A stretch of DNA of 64,000 nt from Calliphora vicina. Its lineage: Eukaryota; Arthropoda; Insecta; Diptera; Calliphoridae. The notes beneath the pieces were generated by a model. That model saw only the letters and a program-made list of their open reading frames with translations, did no database searches and had not been told where the DNA came from. Below are positions 36,269-47,700 of the stretch, one piece after another. The first letter of the stretch is position 1. Every line of letters starts with the position of its first letter. The DNA lies in NCBI RefSeq assembly GCF_958450345.1, contig NC_088780.1:170420726-170484725 (forward strand), given 5' to 3'. Made by a program: the position numbers and the translations under genes.

Positions 36269-36405
36269 ACCGGAAACTCTTCTGTCAAAGACCTAACTCA
36301 GTTTTCAAAAGCCTAAGCGATCAGAATGTATTAGTAAAAAATCTATGTGAAAACAAAAACAACACTCGTATGTATGTGCAGCGGAAACTAGAAAAAACTC
36401 AAACA
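36269..36405. repeat. Partial copy of the GCGGAAACT repeat
   Basis: Reads CCGGAAACTCTTCTGTCAAA, CAAAGACCTAACT, GAATGTATTAGTAAAAAA, CAACACTCGTATG and GCGGAAACTAG. This is the reverse complement of most of 38133-38292 with its end joined on. Confidence 0.6.
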
Positions 36406-36469
36406 ACTTGCCCTACATATGAATTAACGTTAAGACAATTGTTAAAAATATCCAATATTCGCAACTAAA

Positions 36470-38130
36470 AAAACATTTTGATTTGATTTAAATTATAAAG
36501 AACAAATATCGTTCAATTTTTTATTCCAAAAAAGATTAATTAGTTTTTAGAAAGCAGTGAAAAGTAGCAGTTGTGTTTTTTTAAATCCAAACTCATGCAG
36601 ACTTGCAAACTTTAATAAACTACTCACCTGCATTTAGAGAAATAATCAAAAATTATTTTAAAATTTTTTCTAGAGTTTTATTATTTTTTTTATTATGTAT
36701 TTATTGTTTATTTATGTATGTATTACATATTTTTTAATTTGTTTTACTGAAAAATGCATTTGATGATAAAAACTTTTTAAAATATGTAGTATAAATACAT
36801 AAGTAGGTAGGTAGGTATTAAATAAATACCAATTATGTATATGAAATCGTATATGTTTTAGTAAATATGTATGTGCGTACCTAAATAAACTTGTAAGATA
36901 ACCCCAAAGATTAGGAAAATATCTATAAATCAAAAATGAATTAATATGGATTTTTCATTATATGTATGTATGTATTTACATAAGTATGTTTGTATGTTTT
37001 TGTATGAACTATGTATGTACATTAGGGTATAACTATTTTTTAAACTCAAAATAGCAAATTATTTGGGTAATATTGTCTTTACAACAATAACCGATTTTTT
37101 ATGTCAACTTGGTGAAAAAGTTTCATGTACTGAAGTATTTGGATTTAAAAGTTATAACTAAGTAATAATTTTCAATTAAAACAGACTGAAGATATCGAAT
37201 CGCGATATCGTAAAATATTGGCAAGAATATTTATAAGAGTATGTTCAAAAATTATTTATATGATAAAATCGAATTTCGGCAAAAAATGTGTGTGAAATTC
37301 GTGGTAAATGATCTTACTTGAGAGAATATAAATTGATTATTCATATACATACATTAGCGAGCATAAAAAATGCAACGATATGCTATGTGATTTTCAACAG
37401 CACTGATTTTGCTCAAAAAGGTATCCAATTGTCCACATCTGCTGTTTTTATATTCTTATTGATCATAGGCAATTATTGTCAATAATGACATTTTGTCCAA
37501 TATTTTTTTACGTAAGGATAATTATAAAATTTTTAGTAAAAACTGTGGTAAAATTGTGCGAGCAAAAAAAATGCAACTCTAAGAAAATTGACTTGATTTT
37601 TAAAATTTTGAAAAAAATAATTATAAAAAACTCCTAAAAACTATAACAAAACTATGTATGTCGGTAAGGTTGTCTGTATTCGGACACACCCTTGCTTGTC
37701 TAGTAATTTTCATAAACGAGCTGCAAAGCTGCATTTAATATTTTCAAAATATTGTACTTTTTTGCACTTTTTACCAATTCTTAATTTTTCAGAAAAACTA
37801 AGCATGCCGTCACTAATAGCAAAAACTAAAACGTTACCAAACCTTACACTTACATATTTAAGTACAATCAAAGTTATAAACCTAATTTTCTTTCGAAATA
37901 TTTTTTAATTTAACTAATTTATCCAAAATATGTAATATCTAATAATAATAATATAATTTGAAAGTAAATTTTTAATTTGGCTCAAGTTCATTTATTATAA
38001 TTACTCTGTTATTGAATAATACATAAATATAAAATAAAAAGTTCAAATAATAAGCAAAAATCTCTAAAAATTATATAATAATATCATGTTCTGAAAGGCC
38101 TTGTTATGGTATTTTGAGCATAGAGAAACA
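36470..38130. other. Intergenic AT-rich stretch
   Basis: No coding signal or recognisable element. TATGTATG microsatellite occurs near 36960. GAGCAxAAAAAATGCAAC occurs twice (near 37358 and 37561). Confidence 0.5.
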
Positions 38131-38132
38131 TA

Positions 38133-38292
38133 GAGCGGAAACTAGAAAAAAACTCAAACAAAAATTTTACTGAAAATAATCACACATACGAGTGTTGTTT
38201 TTTTTGTTTTCACATGTTTTTTTTACTAATACATTCTCACCACTTAGGTTTTTGACAACTAAGTTAGGTCTTTGACAGGAGAGTTTCCGCTC
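38133..38292. mobile_element. MITE with GAGCGGAAACT ends
   Basis: 160 bp bounded by GAGCGGAAACT and its inverse AGTTTCCGCTC. Related to 36269-36405. No ORF; duplication unclear. Confidence 0.65.
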
Positions 38293-38983
38293 AATGTCTA
38301 TTCTCTATGATTTTGAGTAACTTATCGATTTGCTATTATAAATGATAAACATTTATTGAATATCGAATAACTGTATTTTTATTTTTCAAAACGAATGAAA
38401 AAAAAAAACAATTTTCAATCCGTTGTCCACCATACACCATCAAGCATTAAAAATTCTTAAATTTGAATTGTGCCGATGACGTAAAGCTTTTTATTAGCTT
38501 CAGCAACTCTAAGCTACATACATATATGACTTACGTACTTCAATAGGATCTGAATAATTGTAATCGATGGAGAAACATTAATTAATTGTGAATTATTAAA
38601 AACTCGAAAACGGCATAAACAATTGGAAAATGTTGCCTAAAAAATTTATATTTCTAAAACTACTGCGCTGATTAAGTAAAATTACTGTAAATTTTATTGC
38701 GGAATTTCGGGTTTTTTTATAGTTTATTCAATAAGCTAAACCTAAACCACATTTTTATTATTACATATTTTGCATAATTAGAAAACTACCCAGCGAAAAC
38801 GTTCATTGCAAAGTAATGAGTTAAAATACTGAATTTTACACAATAGCATAATATAACTCGTTATTTTAATATCACTAAAACTAGTTTCAATTAATGACTT
38901 AAATAACACATTTATAGGTTGGTCTCACCAGAAGACGTTATCGGTAGCAGTTTTTGAACAAATCATAAATATGTATGTACATA

Positions 38984-39617
38984 TCGCACTTGATCAACAA
39001 GAGGGTATTAACTCAAAATTTTAAAATTTTCAGTAGAGGTTAAAAACTGTTTGTTGTTACATTTTAAGAGAATTTGAAAATCTGAATACATAATAGTATA
39101 TAAATTCCATTTAAAAATATAATTACATTGTTTTTCTTTTAAATTTTTCCAATTATTGCAAAAAAAATCTGTTTTTTGAGTTAATACCTTTTTTCTGAAA
39201 AAATGTGAACAATTTTATTATAAAAAGAGTCACATTTCGAATTAAAATCATAAAGTAAAACAAATTTTATCAACAAAACAGTATCAACTCAAAATACAAC
39301 CAAATATAAATAAAACAATTTGATTATTTTTAACTGGAATAAAGGCTCAACTCAAAATAATACCTTTTTTATGAAAATATACGATGCATTTCTATTTCAA
39401 CTTTTGTATTAACTCAAAATAATACCTTTTTGTTGTATAAAAGTAGTCACTACATTATCATGAAAATGGTCTCAAATGTTGTTTTCGAGATGAAAGAGTA
39501 ATCGGAATACGTTGAAATGTTTACAGTAGATAGATATTGATGTTGTTAGTTGATTTCTTGAAAAAAGTGAAATTTTCAAAATTTTGAGTTAATACCCTCT
39601 TGTTGATCAAGTGCGAT
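38984..39617. mobile_element. MITE with TCGCACTTGATCAACAAGAG ends
   Basis: Inverted ends of about 45 bp start TCGCACTTGATCAACAAGAG and continue GGTATTAACTCAAAATTTT; TA lies on both sides. Subterminal words ACTCAAAATAATACCTTTTT recur near 39355 and 39410, with variants near 39000 and 39180. 634 bp, no ORF. Confidence 0.78.
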
Positions 39618-41041
39618 ATGTAAGTCATTGTACGACTACATACTACAATTTTTTTTAGCACAAATTTGTTTGACATTTTTACTCTTACAAGTGTTTTGTA
39701 AGATCAAACAGCATCAAATAAAAAAAAATATTTGTTCTGAATTGTCTTAAGTAAAAGGAGTTTTTGACAATAAATTAAAGAATTAAAATATACATATATG
39801 TATACATATATATTTTATTTAGCGGTTATGTCATTTTCGTCAAATATTTGCCATGTGTGACCCTACCTTAAGTAATGTAGACGATATGTAGTAGTCATTG
39901 AACCAAGTTTTTGCAGAGCAATTATACCTACTAACGAAATAAATTTTTGTCCCATATTACAATAAATGAAAGTCTGCAACGAAATGCGGTTTTGAAAATG
40001 AAATCATAAAAATGCACAATATACATCATCTGTATGTAAGTATATACTAACATACATGTTTTTATTTTTGTATACATATGTATTTTAATTAATTTACGAT
40101 TGCTAAAAATTGCTATTAATTTGTTACGGGCTAGTGAAATTTTATTTATTTGGTATCTGACAAAAATCAACTTTCAACTTTCGTACGTACTTTGCTGCCA
40201 TTTGGCTCATGCTAGTAATATAATAACGGAGTTCATTCACCATTAAGTCTTGCATCATTGGAAATGCAAAATTGTATAGGTTTTTGTGTGTATTTTGTTA
40301 TTGGATTAATGTAAAATTTTGCATTTGCAATGCTGCTAGACCATTCGCACTTCATAGTGAACTACGCTAATATATTCCAATGCTGAATTACATACATACA
40401 TATATGTATTACCACAATGTGTATCAATGTCAATATACATACATACAATATATCATGAACTTTGGTCTTCCGATTTTAATCATATTCGGTAAACAGATAA
40501 GCGGAGTTCACAATCTTGTGCAAATGGCCTTGCATCATTGTACATATATGCATTGAATTTTTACTTTAGACCAGTGATGTTCAAAAATAAAAATGAAGAT
40601 GTATTGGTGAGAGAGCTACCCAGCAAACATAATGTCAAACACTTAAAATAAGAACAAAATAAAGAATGTTTAGATTTAGAATTTTTGCTAGATATAACCA
40701 ATTTATTAAATGAATGTAATTTAAATTTTAAGGAAATAATACACATTATACGAAATTCTCTAAAAATTTTTATTTATTTCTGACTTTGTTGTTTTGTGTT
40801 TAATTGTAATTGAAACGCGTGTGTTTGCTATGCTTCGTCCAAAAATCAACCAACAACAATGCTTAATGAATTTCTGAAAAAATGAGACATTTGTTACGCT
40901 CTTTTAAAGAGAATAAAAATATGTGTGTTTTTACTCAGCGCGAAAGCACAATGAAATGAACATCATTGCTTTAGACTAACAAAATATACAGAAAACGCAA
41001 AATGCACAAGAATGTGAATATCGCTATAGTCTTTGCGATAT
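39618..41041. other. Intergenic AT-rich stretch
   Basis: No supported gene or element. Short frames at 39931 and 40561 lack coding character. Confidence 0.5.
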
Positions 41042-41106
41042 TCAGCCCAATTATGAATTCAATGGGAAAAAACTCCCGGGGAATATTTTATTCATAATTG
41101 GGCTGA
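41042..41106. repeat. 65-bp hairpin
   Basis: TCAGCCCAATTATGAAT at 41042-41058 is the perfect inverse of ATTCATAATTGGGCTGA at 41090-41106. Probably a tiny MITE. Confidence 0.7.
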
Positions 41107-41242
41107 TTGTGTTTTTTTTTAATTATTTGCTTCTTATGGAGCTGATGTTGGATTTACTTGATTTAAGATGCAATTATGCCTTTTTAGACTGGATAATTTA
41201 TTATACATACATATACATACACTGAGAGAAAAACGACGTTGC

Positions 41243-41281
41243 AAAATCGACAACGGTTGGTGTCATTTTGACGGTGACACT
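41243..41281. repeat. Outlying copies of the CGACAACGGT minisatellite unit
   Basis: Reads AATCGACAACGGTTGGTGTC and then TTTTGACGGTGACAC. The same unit forms the array at 43568-43790, on the other side of the Tc1-like insertion. Confidence 0.55.
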
Positions 41282-41653
41282 TTTTTTGACACCGTACGTT
41301 TACAATTTGTAAACAAACGGGTACGAATCGAAAACGCAATGTTATTAAATTAAACACCGACGCATTTCAACGTGAGTTGCTCTGCTTTGTTTTCATAAGT
41401 GAGTTTTAATTTTATTTATATTAAAAAATTTTAATAAATATAATGATAAAAGTGAAGCAAATAAATGGTTTAAAAACCAAAATATAAAAGAAAAAGTAAT
41501 TGTGTTTAATAGCGAATTTGTGTTGATGCAGATGAAGATTGATGCAGTGAGAATATCATCAAATCCAGTGACGACATACAACTTCAAAAAATCCTGGAAA
41601 CAATAAATAATCCTTCAGTTTTTCTACATTAAAAAGGTACGTAGAGCTATATA

Positions 41654-43299
41654 CACATCTGCTCAAAATAATAGATACACCTAATTGGAAAAAATTTAAA
41701 TGGCGGTAACATTGAAAATTTCCTCGCAAGCGTTAAGAATACATCATATTATTAAAATTTCTATCTGGCAATGTCATGTCAGTCAAAAATCTGGCAACTA
41801 TTTGCTTTCAGTTTGATTTTTAAAAACGAATTTATTTGAATTACAAAAAATTATTTGCTCATAAAAATAGATACACATCAGTAATTTGTAATTTGTTTAT
41901 ATACAATTTTTTTTTTGTGCAATTTTTTGTTCCTATTTACGTGAAACAGTAAGTATAATTTAAATTTTAGCAACAATTTTATAAAAAATAGGACTCTTGA
42001 AGAAAATGGGACGAAATCATCATTGTACCGAAGATGAGAAAAAATTGTTCAAACGATGAGAAATCAAGGAAAATCATTACGGGAAATAGCAAAGAGCATA
42101 GGAAGATCTTTACATTTTGTCCAAAATGCTTTATCTAAAAAACAAAAAAGAGAAACTCGCGGTAGACCAAAGAAAACCAGTCCAGAAACAGATAGGCGGA
42201 TCGTCCTTAAAAAAGACCCTTTCATATCATCGAAAGCTATTTCTGCGGAGCTATGTAACGAAATCAGTCCACAAACAGTTCGTCGTCGTCTTTTACAAGC
42301 TAAATTGCCAGGAAGAATTGCCAGAAAAGTGCCACTAATGCGCCAAAAAAATATCAAGACAAGATTAGAATTTGCTAAAGAGCACTTACAATGGTCCGGG
42401 TGTGAAGGCGAAAAAAAATGGAGAAATATTTTATGGAGCGACGAAACAAAAATAAATTTGTCTGGAAACGACTGCCAAAGAAATGTACGCCGACCAAAAG
42501 GAAAAGAATTCCACGTTAAATTTACAAAAAAGACGGTAAAACATGGCGGGGGAAACATAATGGTTTGGGGTTGCTTTTCATGGAATGGTGTTGGTCCGAT
42601 ATTCCGAATAGAAGATACCATGAATGCTAGTGGGTATAGAGACATATTGGAAAACGTAATGCTTCCATATGCATCGGAAAATATGCCATTAATATGGACA
42701 TTCCAGCAGGACAACGACCCAAAACATAGTTCAAGATTAGTTAAAAACTGGTTCTTGGAGAATAACGTACCTGTTTTAAGCTGGCCCAGCCAATCCCCTG
42801 ATTTAAACCCAATAGAAAACTTGTGGAGTGAATTAAAGATAAGGCTTTCGAAGGAAGTTTTCAAAAATAAAGACGATTTATGGGAGAAAACGCAAAAAAT
42901 ATGGTACGAGATTCCATTGGAGAAGTGTCAGAACTTGATATCCAGTATGCCCAGAAGAGTGGAGAAAGTTTTACAAAACAAAGGTGGATATACTGGATAC
43001 TAGCTTTACTTTAATAATAAACTAATTTGTTTAAGATAAAATTTATTAGCTTTTGTTTAATAAGAATTTTTAAAAATGTATCTATTATTATGAGCACCAA
43101 ATTTTTCGAAATTTAAGAAATTTAATTTACTTTATAATATTTATTATTAATTATGAAATATTTTGTTTTTGTTTTTTACTCTCCTTTTAACTATAAATAA
43201 AAATCGACTGAATTTTTTTTATAATTTTACAATATACCATTATTTTTTTTCGTTTTTAAAAAATAAATTTTGGTGTATCTATTATTTTGAGCAGATGTG
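41654..43299 (+). mobile_element. Tc1-like DNA transposon, nearly intact
   Basis: Ends CACATCTGCTCAAAATAATA, inverted over about 28 bp with no mismatch, TA-flanked (41652-41653, 43300-43301). 1646 bp. It carries one long transposase frame and lies inside a region of minisatellite repeats that it seems to have split. Confidence 0.93.
42056..43003 (+). CDS. Tc1-like DD34E transposase (N-terminal frameshift)
   Basis: Cut-and-paste transposase. It has a helix-turn-helix (MRNQGKSLREIAKSIGRS), an AT-hook-like RGRPKK, a second DNA-binding helix (PQTVRRRLLQ), WSDETK with the first Asp, HGGGNIMVWGCFSW, QQDNDPKH with the second Asp, and SPDLNPIENLWSE with the Glu 34 residues on. All catalytic residues are present. 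The usual N terminus is in another frame: ATG at 42006 reads MGRNHHCTEDEKKLFKR and then hits TGA, so a 1-nt deletion near 42055 is likely. The 315-codon frame is otherwise open. It is a young, probably just-inactivated copy; activity from an internal start is possible but not expected. Confidence 0.9.
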   Translation: MRNQGKSLREIAKSIGRSLHFVQNALSKKQKRETRGRPKKTSPETDRRIVLKKDPFISSKAISAELCNEISPQTVRRRLLQAKLPGRIARKVPLMRQKNIKTRLEFAKEHLQWSGCEGEKKWRNILWSDETKINLSGNDCQRNVRRPKGKEFHVKFTKKTVKHGGGNIMVWGCFSWNGVGPIFRIEDTMNASGYRDILENVMLPYASENMPLIWTFQQDNDPKHSSRLVKNWFLENNVPVLSWPSQSPDLNPIENLWSELKIRLSKEVFKNKDDLWEKTQKIWYEIPLEKCQNLISSMPRRVEKVLQNKGGYTGY

Positions 43300-43301
43300 T
43301 A

Positions 43302-44484
43302 TATAATTAACAGCGATGTAGAACATAATAAGTATTTGTTTTATTTTTTAAAAAGGGGACATAAGGAAGCAGTGCCACCTTAGGGATGCTATTTGAAATT
43401 TCACACACAGGAATTCCGACAATGAACACCAATGTTTTGCCACATTTAAACATAGAATTTTTTATAAGTATGTATGTAGTATGTACATATTTTATATTTA
43501 ATTATTTATTCTTATTGTATTTAAAAATACGTGTAAAAAATAAATAAATTATTATTTATTTTAATTACCGAATAGTACACGAGCGGTATCAAATCGACAA
43601 CGTATGGTGTCAAATTGACAACAGTGCGGTATTAAATTGACAACGGTCTGGTGTCAAATCGTACACGAACGGTGCCAAATTGTCAACGGTCTGTTATAAA
43701 ATCGTACACGGATGGTGTCAATTCTGCAACGGAATGGTGTAATTTGTTCGTTGTCAAATTGATACCGTTCGTGTACAATTTGTACACCCCAGCAAAAAAT
43801 TCGCTTACAAAGCTGCAAGTAATGTCTTTTTTAATAACTTACTTTTTAAGTAGCGACTTATTTTTTTTTTTATTTTTTGATTACAAATACAAAATTCTAT
43901 AAATAACTCTACTAACAAAGGATTACTTTTGGGACGTCGCGAACAAAAATCGTCAAATTCCCCTTATTTTTCGGCTCATTTGTAAGTAAAGTTTTTGCTG
44001 GGACATACCGAATGGTGCCAAATCGTACACGGATGTGTTCATTTTTTCGCTATGTGTATGTACATATGTATATGTTTTTTAAATAAATCGCTTTTGGTAT
44101 GAAGAAAAGTGTTGGTGTTAAATATATAAAAAAAATAGTAGAACTTCCCGTCACATAACGATTTTATGATTATTTAAATTTTTCGTGGATAACATTTCAT
44201 AAAGTGCATGTAAAAATTGCATTTGCATCAGGAATGCATTTTTTGAAAACAAATATTTTGTTTATTTATGTATGTATGTAGTCTAAAGAGGACACAATTA
44301 TCTTTCAAATGCATATTAAATCAATAAAATGTGACGGATGTACATACATACATATGTATTCAGTATCAGCCAAATAACAATATACAAATGTATCTACTAT
44401 GTAAAATGTACATATTTTTTGGGGTATATGCATGTAAATTAATAATATTTATGTATGTAAGTAAGTTCTTAAATATATATAAAC
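43302..44484. other. Intergenic region between the Tc1-like element and the minus-strand gene
   Basis: Contains the minisatellite at 43568-43790, another unit near 44007-44035 (GGTGCCAAATCGTACACGGA), and the downstream flank of the minus-strand gene. AATAAA on the minus strand at 44261-44266 is a candidate poly(A) signal. TATGTATG repeats are frequent. Confidence 0.5.
43568..43790. repeat. 21-22-bp minisatellite with inverted end units
   Basis: About eight direct units of the type CGTACACGGACGGTGTCAAAT run to 43745, followed by inverted units (GATACCGTTCGTGTACAATT, TGTACACC). Units alternate between a CGTACACG and a TGACAACGG version. Confidence 0.75.
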
Positions 44485-44704
44485 TTAGAATCTACGAGTA
44501 CGTTGTCTGATTTCATTTGAGCATAAAGCTTGATTGCGTTTTTTACCTATACTACTTTTGGATGAAGTCGATGATGAGCCAGGATACATGCGTCGCTTTT
44601 CTTGGGCGTAGTAGCAGAATATACAAAATCCATTTTGTGGTGTCGTGCATCAAATGTTTGTAGGGCTGCGCGGTGTGGATGATTTACGGTAACGGGAATT
44701 TGAT
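44485..44704 (-). CDS. Last exon of the minus-strand gene with in-frame TGA and 54-codon extension
   Basis: After the acceptor TTTTGTAG, 18 codons (RSNSRYRKSSTPRSPTNI) reach TGA at 44650-44652. The same frame continues for 54 sense codons to TAA at 44485-44487. The extension is Cys/Lys/Arg-rich (NGFCIFCYYAQEKRR, SIGKKRNQALCSNE). The short product is the default reading; the long one needs readthrough, or the TGA is an error or recent mutation of TGG. Confidence 0.7.
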
Positions 44705-47700
44705 CTACAAAAGATTTTAAGGTTAGATTGAGTATTGTGAAATTTAAGGAGTAGCAGCAGTAATGCTTATAAATACATATGTATGTAAGAAAGGACATAC
44801 TTATGCATGTAGATAGGATTATTTATTACCTGGATAAGCTTGATGTATAGTCACGTACAGACGACGATGTGTTGGTATCATGTCGGTATGTTGAATTCGT
44901 GTTGGGTGGATCTAAAAGTGACAATGTTCGATGTTCATAGGCACGAATTGGTCTCCTTCCCATAGTTGCATATCCATCTACTTGAGGACTGGCATGGGAA
45001 CCAATTCCACTTGATGATATACCGGTATGGGTGGTAAATGAGAAACGACGTTTTGGATTATAGGTGTTGTAGTAAGTATTGGAAGCACCACCTCCCGATC
45101 TGGAGGCTTCATCATAGGTGCTTCCTTTATATCGCGATGGGAAGACGGAGGAAGTGTTAGTAAGTAATTCGTTGGCTTCTGGATTGGCGTAGGAAGCGTA
45201 TCGTCGTTCAGATAGGCAAGAAGGAGAAGTGGGCGTTCGTATATCATTTAGACTTTTTCGTGGTCGTCCAGTGGTTGAGGAGTAGTCATGAGTGCCACTA
45301 AATGATGATCTGTAGACAGGTGGCTTAAGTTCGGTTCCGATTGGACTTAGTTTAAGGGGGCGGAAAAATTCCTGTGTTATATCCGGAGAGTGTTCGCGTT
45401 CTCCAGTACTTGTTGCAATTTTAGTTGATGATCGCGTTTTGGACGCTGAACTTTGTTCTCGGTAGTATTCACGTACAGCATTGGGGCCCACGATACTGCT
45501 AGTTCGTTTAGGTTTTTTCTCATTGAATCTGCAGTAGAAGCTACGTCGCTTAATGCGATCTACAACACTTTCACCAGCCTCGGAACTATCTCCTCCTCTT
45601 CGAGTCGGAGATGAGGCTTGCGAAGCTCTTGACAGATGGGATACAGTAGGAGATGGTGTTGCCCTTTGTCCCCGATAATTGTCTTCGGAGCATACAGACC
45701 AGGTGTCAAAGCATAATTCTGCCTCCTCAGTGGGAGACAGAAAGGTCGATGTAGAGGCGCAGTCCTCTTGATAGCTGCGAGAGTCAGATGAACAGTTTCC
45801 AATATTTTCAAAAGAGGGCGACAGTAAATTATTGTTTTGATTCATTTCGTGCGTCGACGACGTTCGATATCCGGAGGTTTGAGACGTATGCAGTGAAGAA
45901 CAGTGATTGTTATTGTTGTTGTTGTTGTTACTATTGCTTTTTTTAATTATAGAGGAAATATTGTTATTGGAGGAATTTTCTGCAGACAGAATATTAGAAC
46001 CATTGCCAGATGAACTGTGAACAGACTTAGTGTATGGTGAAATGTTGGAATAGACTTCGCTATCATTGAAATAGGAGTATTTTTTTGATGAACGGTTGTT
46101 GTTGTTGTGTATTGTATTAATTTGAAGTGGTTTTTCGGGTTTTATCAGTTCAAGCATTAAACCCTTCCGTTTCTCCTGATTACCTTCTGCAGATGCTAAG
46201 TTGCGTCTTGTTTCACACGATTTTTTACAACAGTCTGGACATGCTGGATTTGCAGATGCAGAAATGTCCACAGGTGCTGAAGGCATCATTATGTGACAAT
46301 TGCATGCACCTCCACCCTTACAACTTTTAATAATATTATTTGAATCACTGTTAATACCGCCACTGCTGCTGGTGGATTTTTTAATATTTTCGTTTAGTTT
46401 AAGAATTGCATCGGCATTTTGATAAATAGGTGATGAATCACAAATATCGCTTTTGATATTGCTACTAGAACGCACACTACGTACCCGGTTTTCTGGAGCG
46501 GCATCTTTTTCATAACGTTTAAATAGGCCCAATACTTTATTAACGGACTTTTTGTTAAAAGTACCCGGCATCTCTTCGACACTGACTGCACGCTGAATAT
46601 AATTCGACTCTGATGAGGCTGATGGTTGAAATCGCGGAACTGAACGTTCTCGTAAATTACGAATCATTGCATCGATACGTGAACGCTTTTCATTCTTAAC
46701 AGGTTTGGGCGCACTCTCGGATTCCGCACTACAATTATCTGGACACGTTCCAGTATTAACTACGCCTTTACTGCCTGATTGTGTTACTTTAATGCTAGAA
46801 TCTCCACCCAACGACTTTGTTTTCTTCACTTCTGACATTTTATTTGTGAGTTTTTCTGGCGATGATTTTTTATCAGTTGGTATGTTGGCACAGGAATTAC
46901 TTGTTGCGGAAGCCCGAAGCTTTTCGAATTTTTGGCCAATGGCGTAAAGCAAACCTTTATTGGTTTTTTTCTCCCCCGTTTTTCCTTTTAGCTGAACGGT
47001 AGAGACAGGACTAGACTCTTTCGACTCCTCTCCAGTACTTGAAGTCGCATTTGGAGTTGTTGTAGTCGTCGTGCTTATACTACTAGATTGAGAAAATTTA
47101 TTTTTTTTTGTAACTTTTACAACCTTTTTTCCAACTAAAGATGTTGTATCGACAACCGGAGAAGTATTGGGTTGGTTCTTTTCAATTTTGGTACCCAGAG
47201 AAAGGGGTTCGGGTTTTTGGCATGCTGTGGGCGTTGAGTTTTCTTCTATTGTGTTAATTTTTTTACGTATAGTAGTTTTAGTTTCTTTCGGTGCTATCAG
47301 TTTGGAAGTGGGATAACTTTTGGGTCGCAATAATCGACTTTCACGTGCTGCAATACAGGCCGCACTGTTTATTTCCGTCACGCTTGAATTTCCAGTTGTG
47401 AGCGAATGTTCCGTTGTCGCAGGACTATTGGTGTCCAATGCTGCACTGGTGGCGGTTATTTCTGAGGTATTACCATTAGAAATGGACTCCTTCATTGGAT
47501 ATGACTTTGGTCTTTTAAGTTTTGACACCTTCTTAGGAGACGGAATATCAGAGATTATTGCGGACTTGTCGTGATTGTTTTCGACAAATACGCTATTCGA
47601 TATTTCTTTAGACACTGGAGTAGTTAATGCTTCTGATTTCTTGACAATTTTTTTCACCTTTTTTATGACGACGCTTGTGTTTTTGGAATCGACATCAGTA

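Noticed and set aside
42064..42864. 266-codon open frame on the minus strand
   Set aside because: It lies exactly antisense to the Tc1-like transposase, whose motifs are clear on the + strand.
44547..44798. 83-codon minus-strand frame over the last exon
   Set aside because: It crosses the acceptor and is in a phase the upstream donor does not supply.
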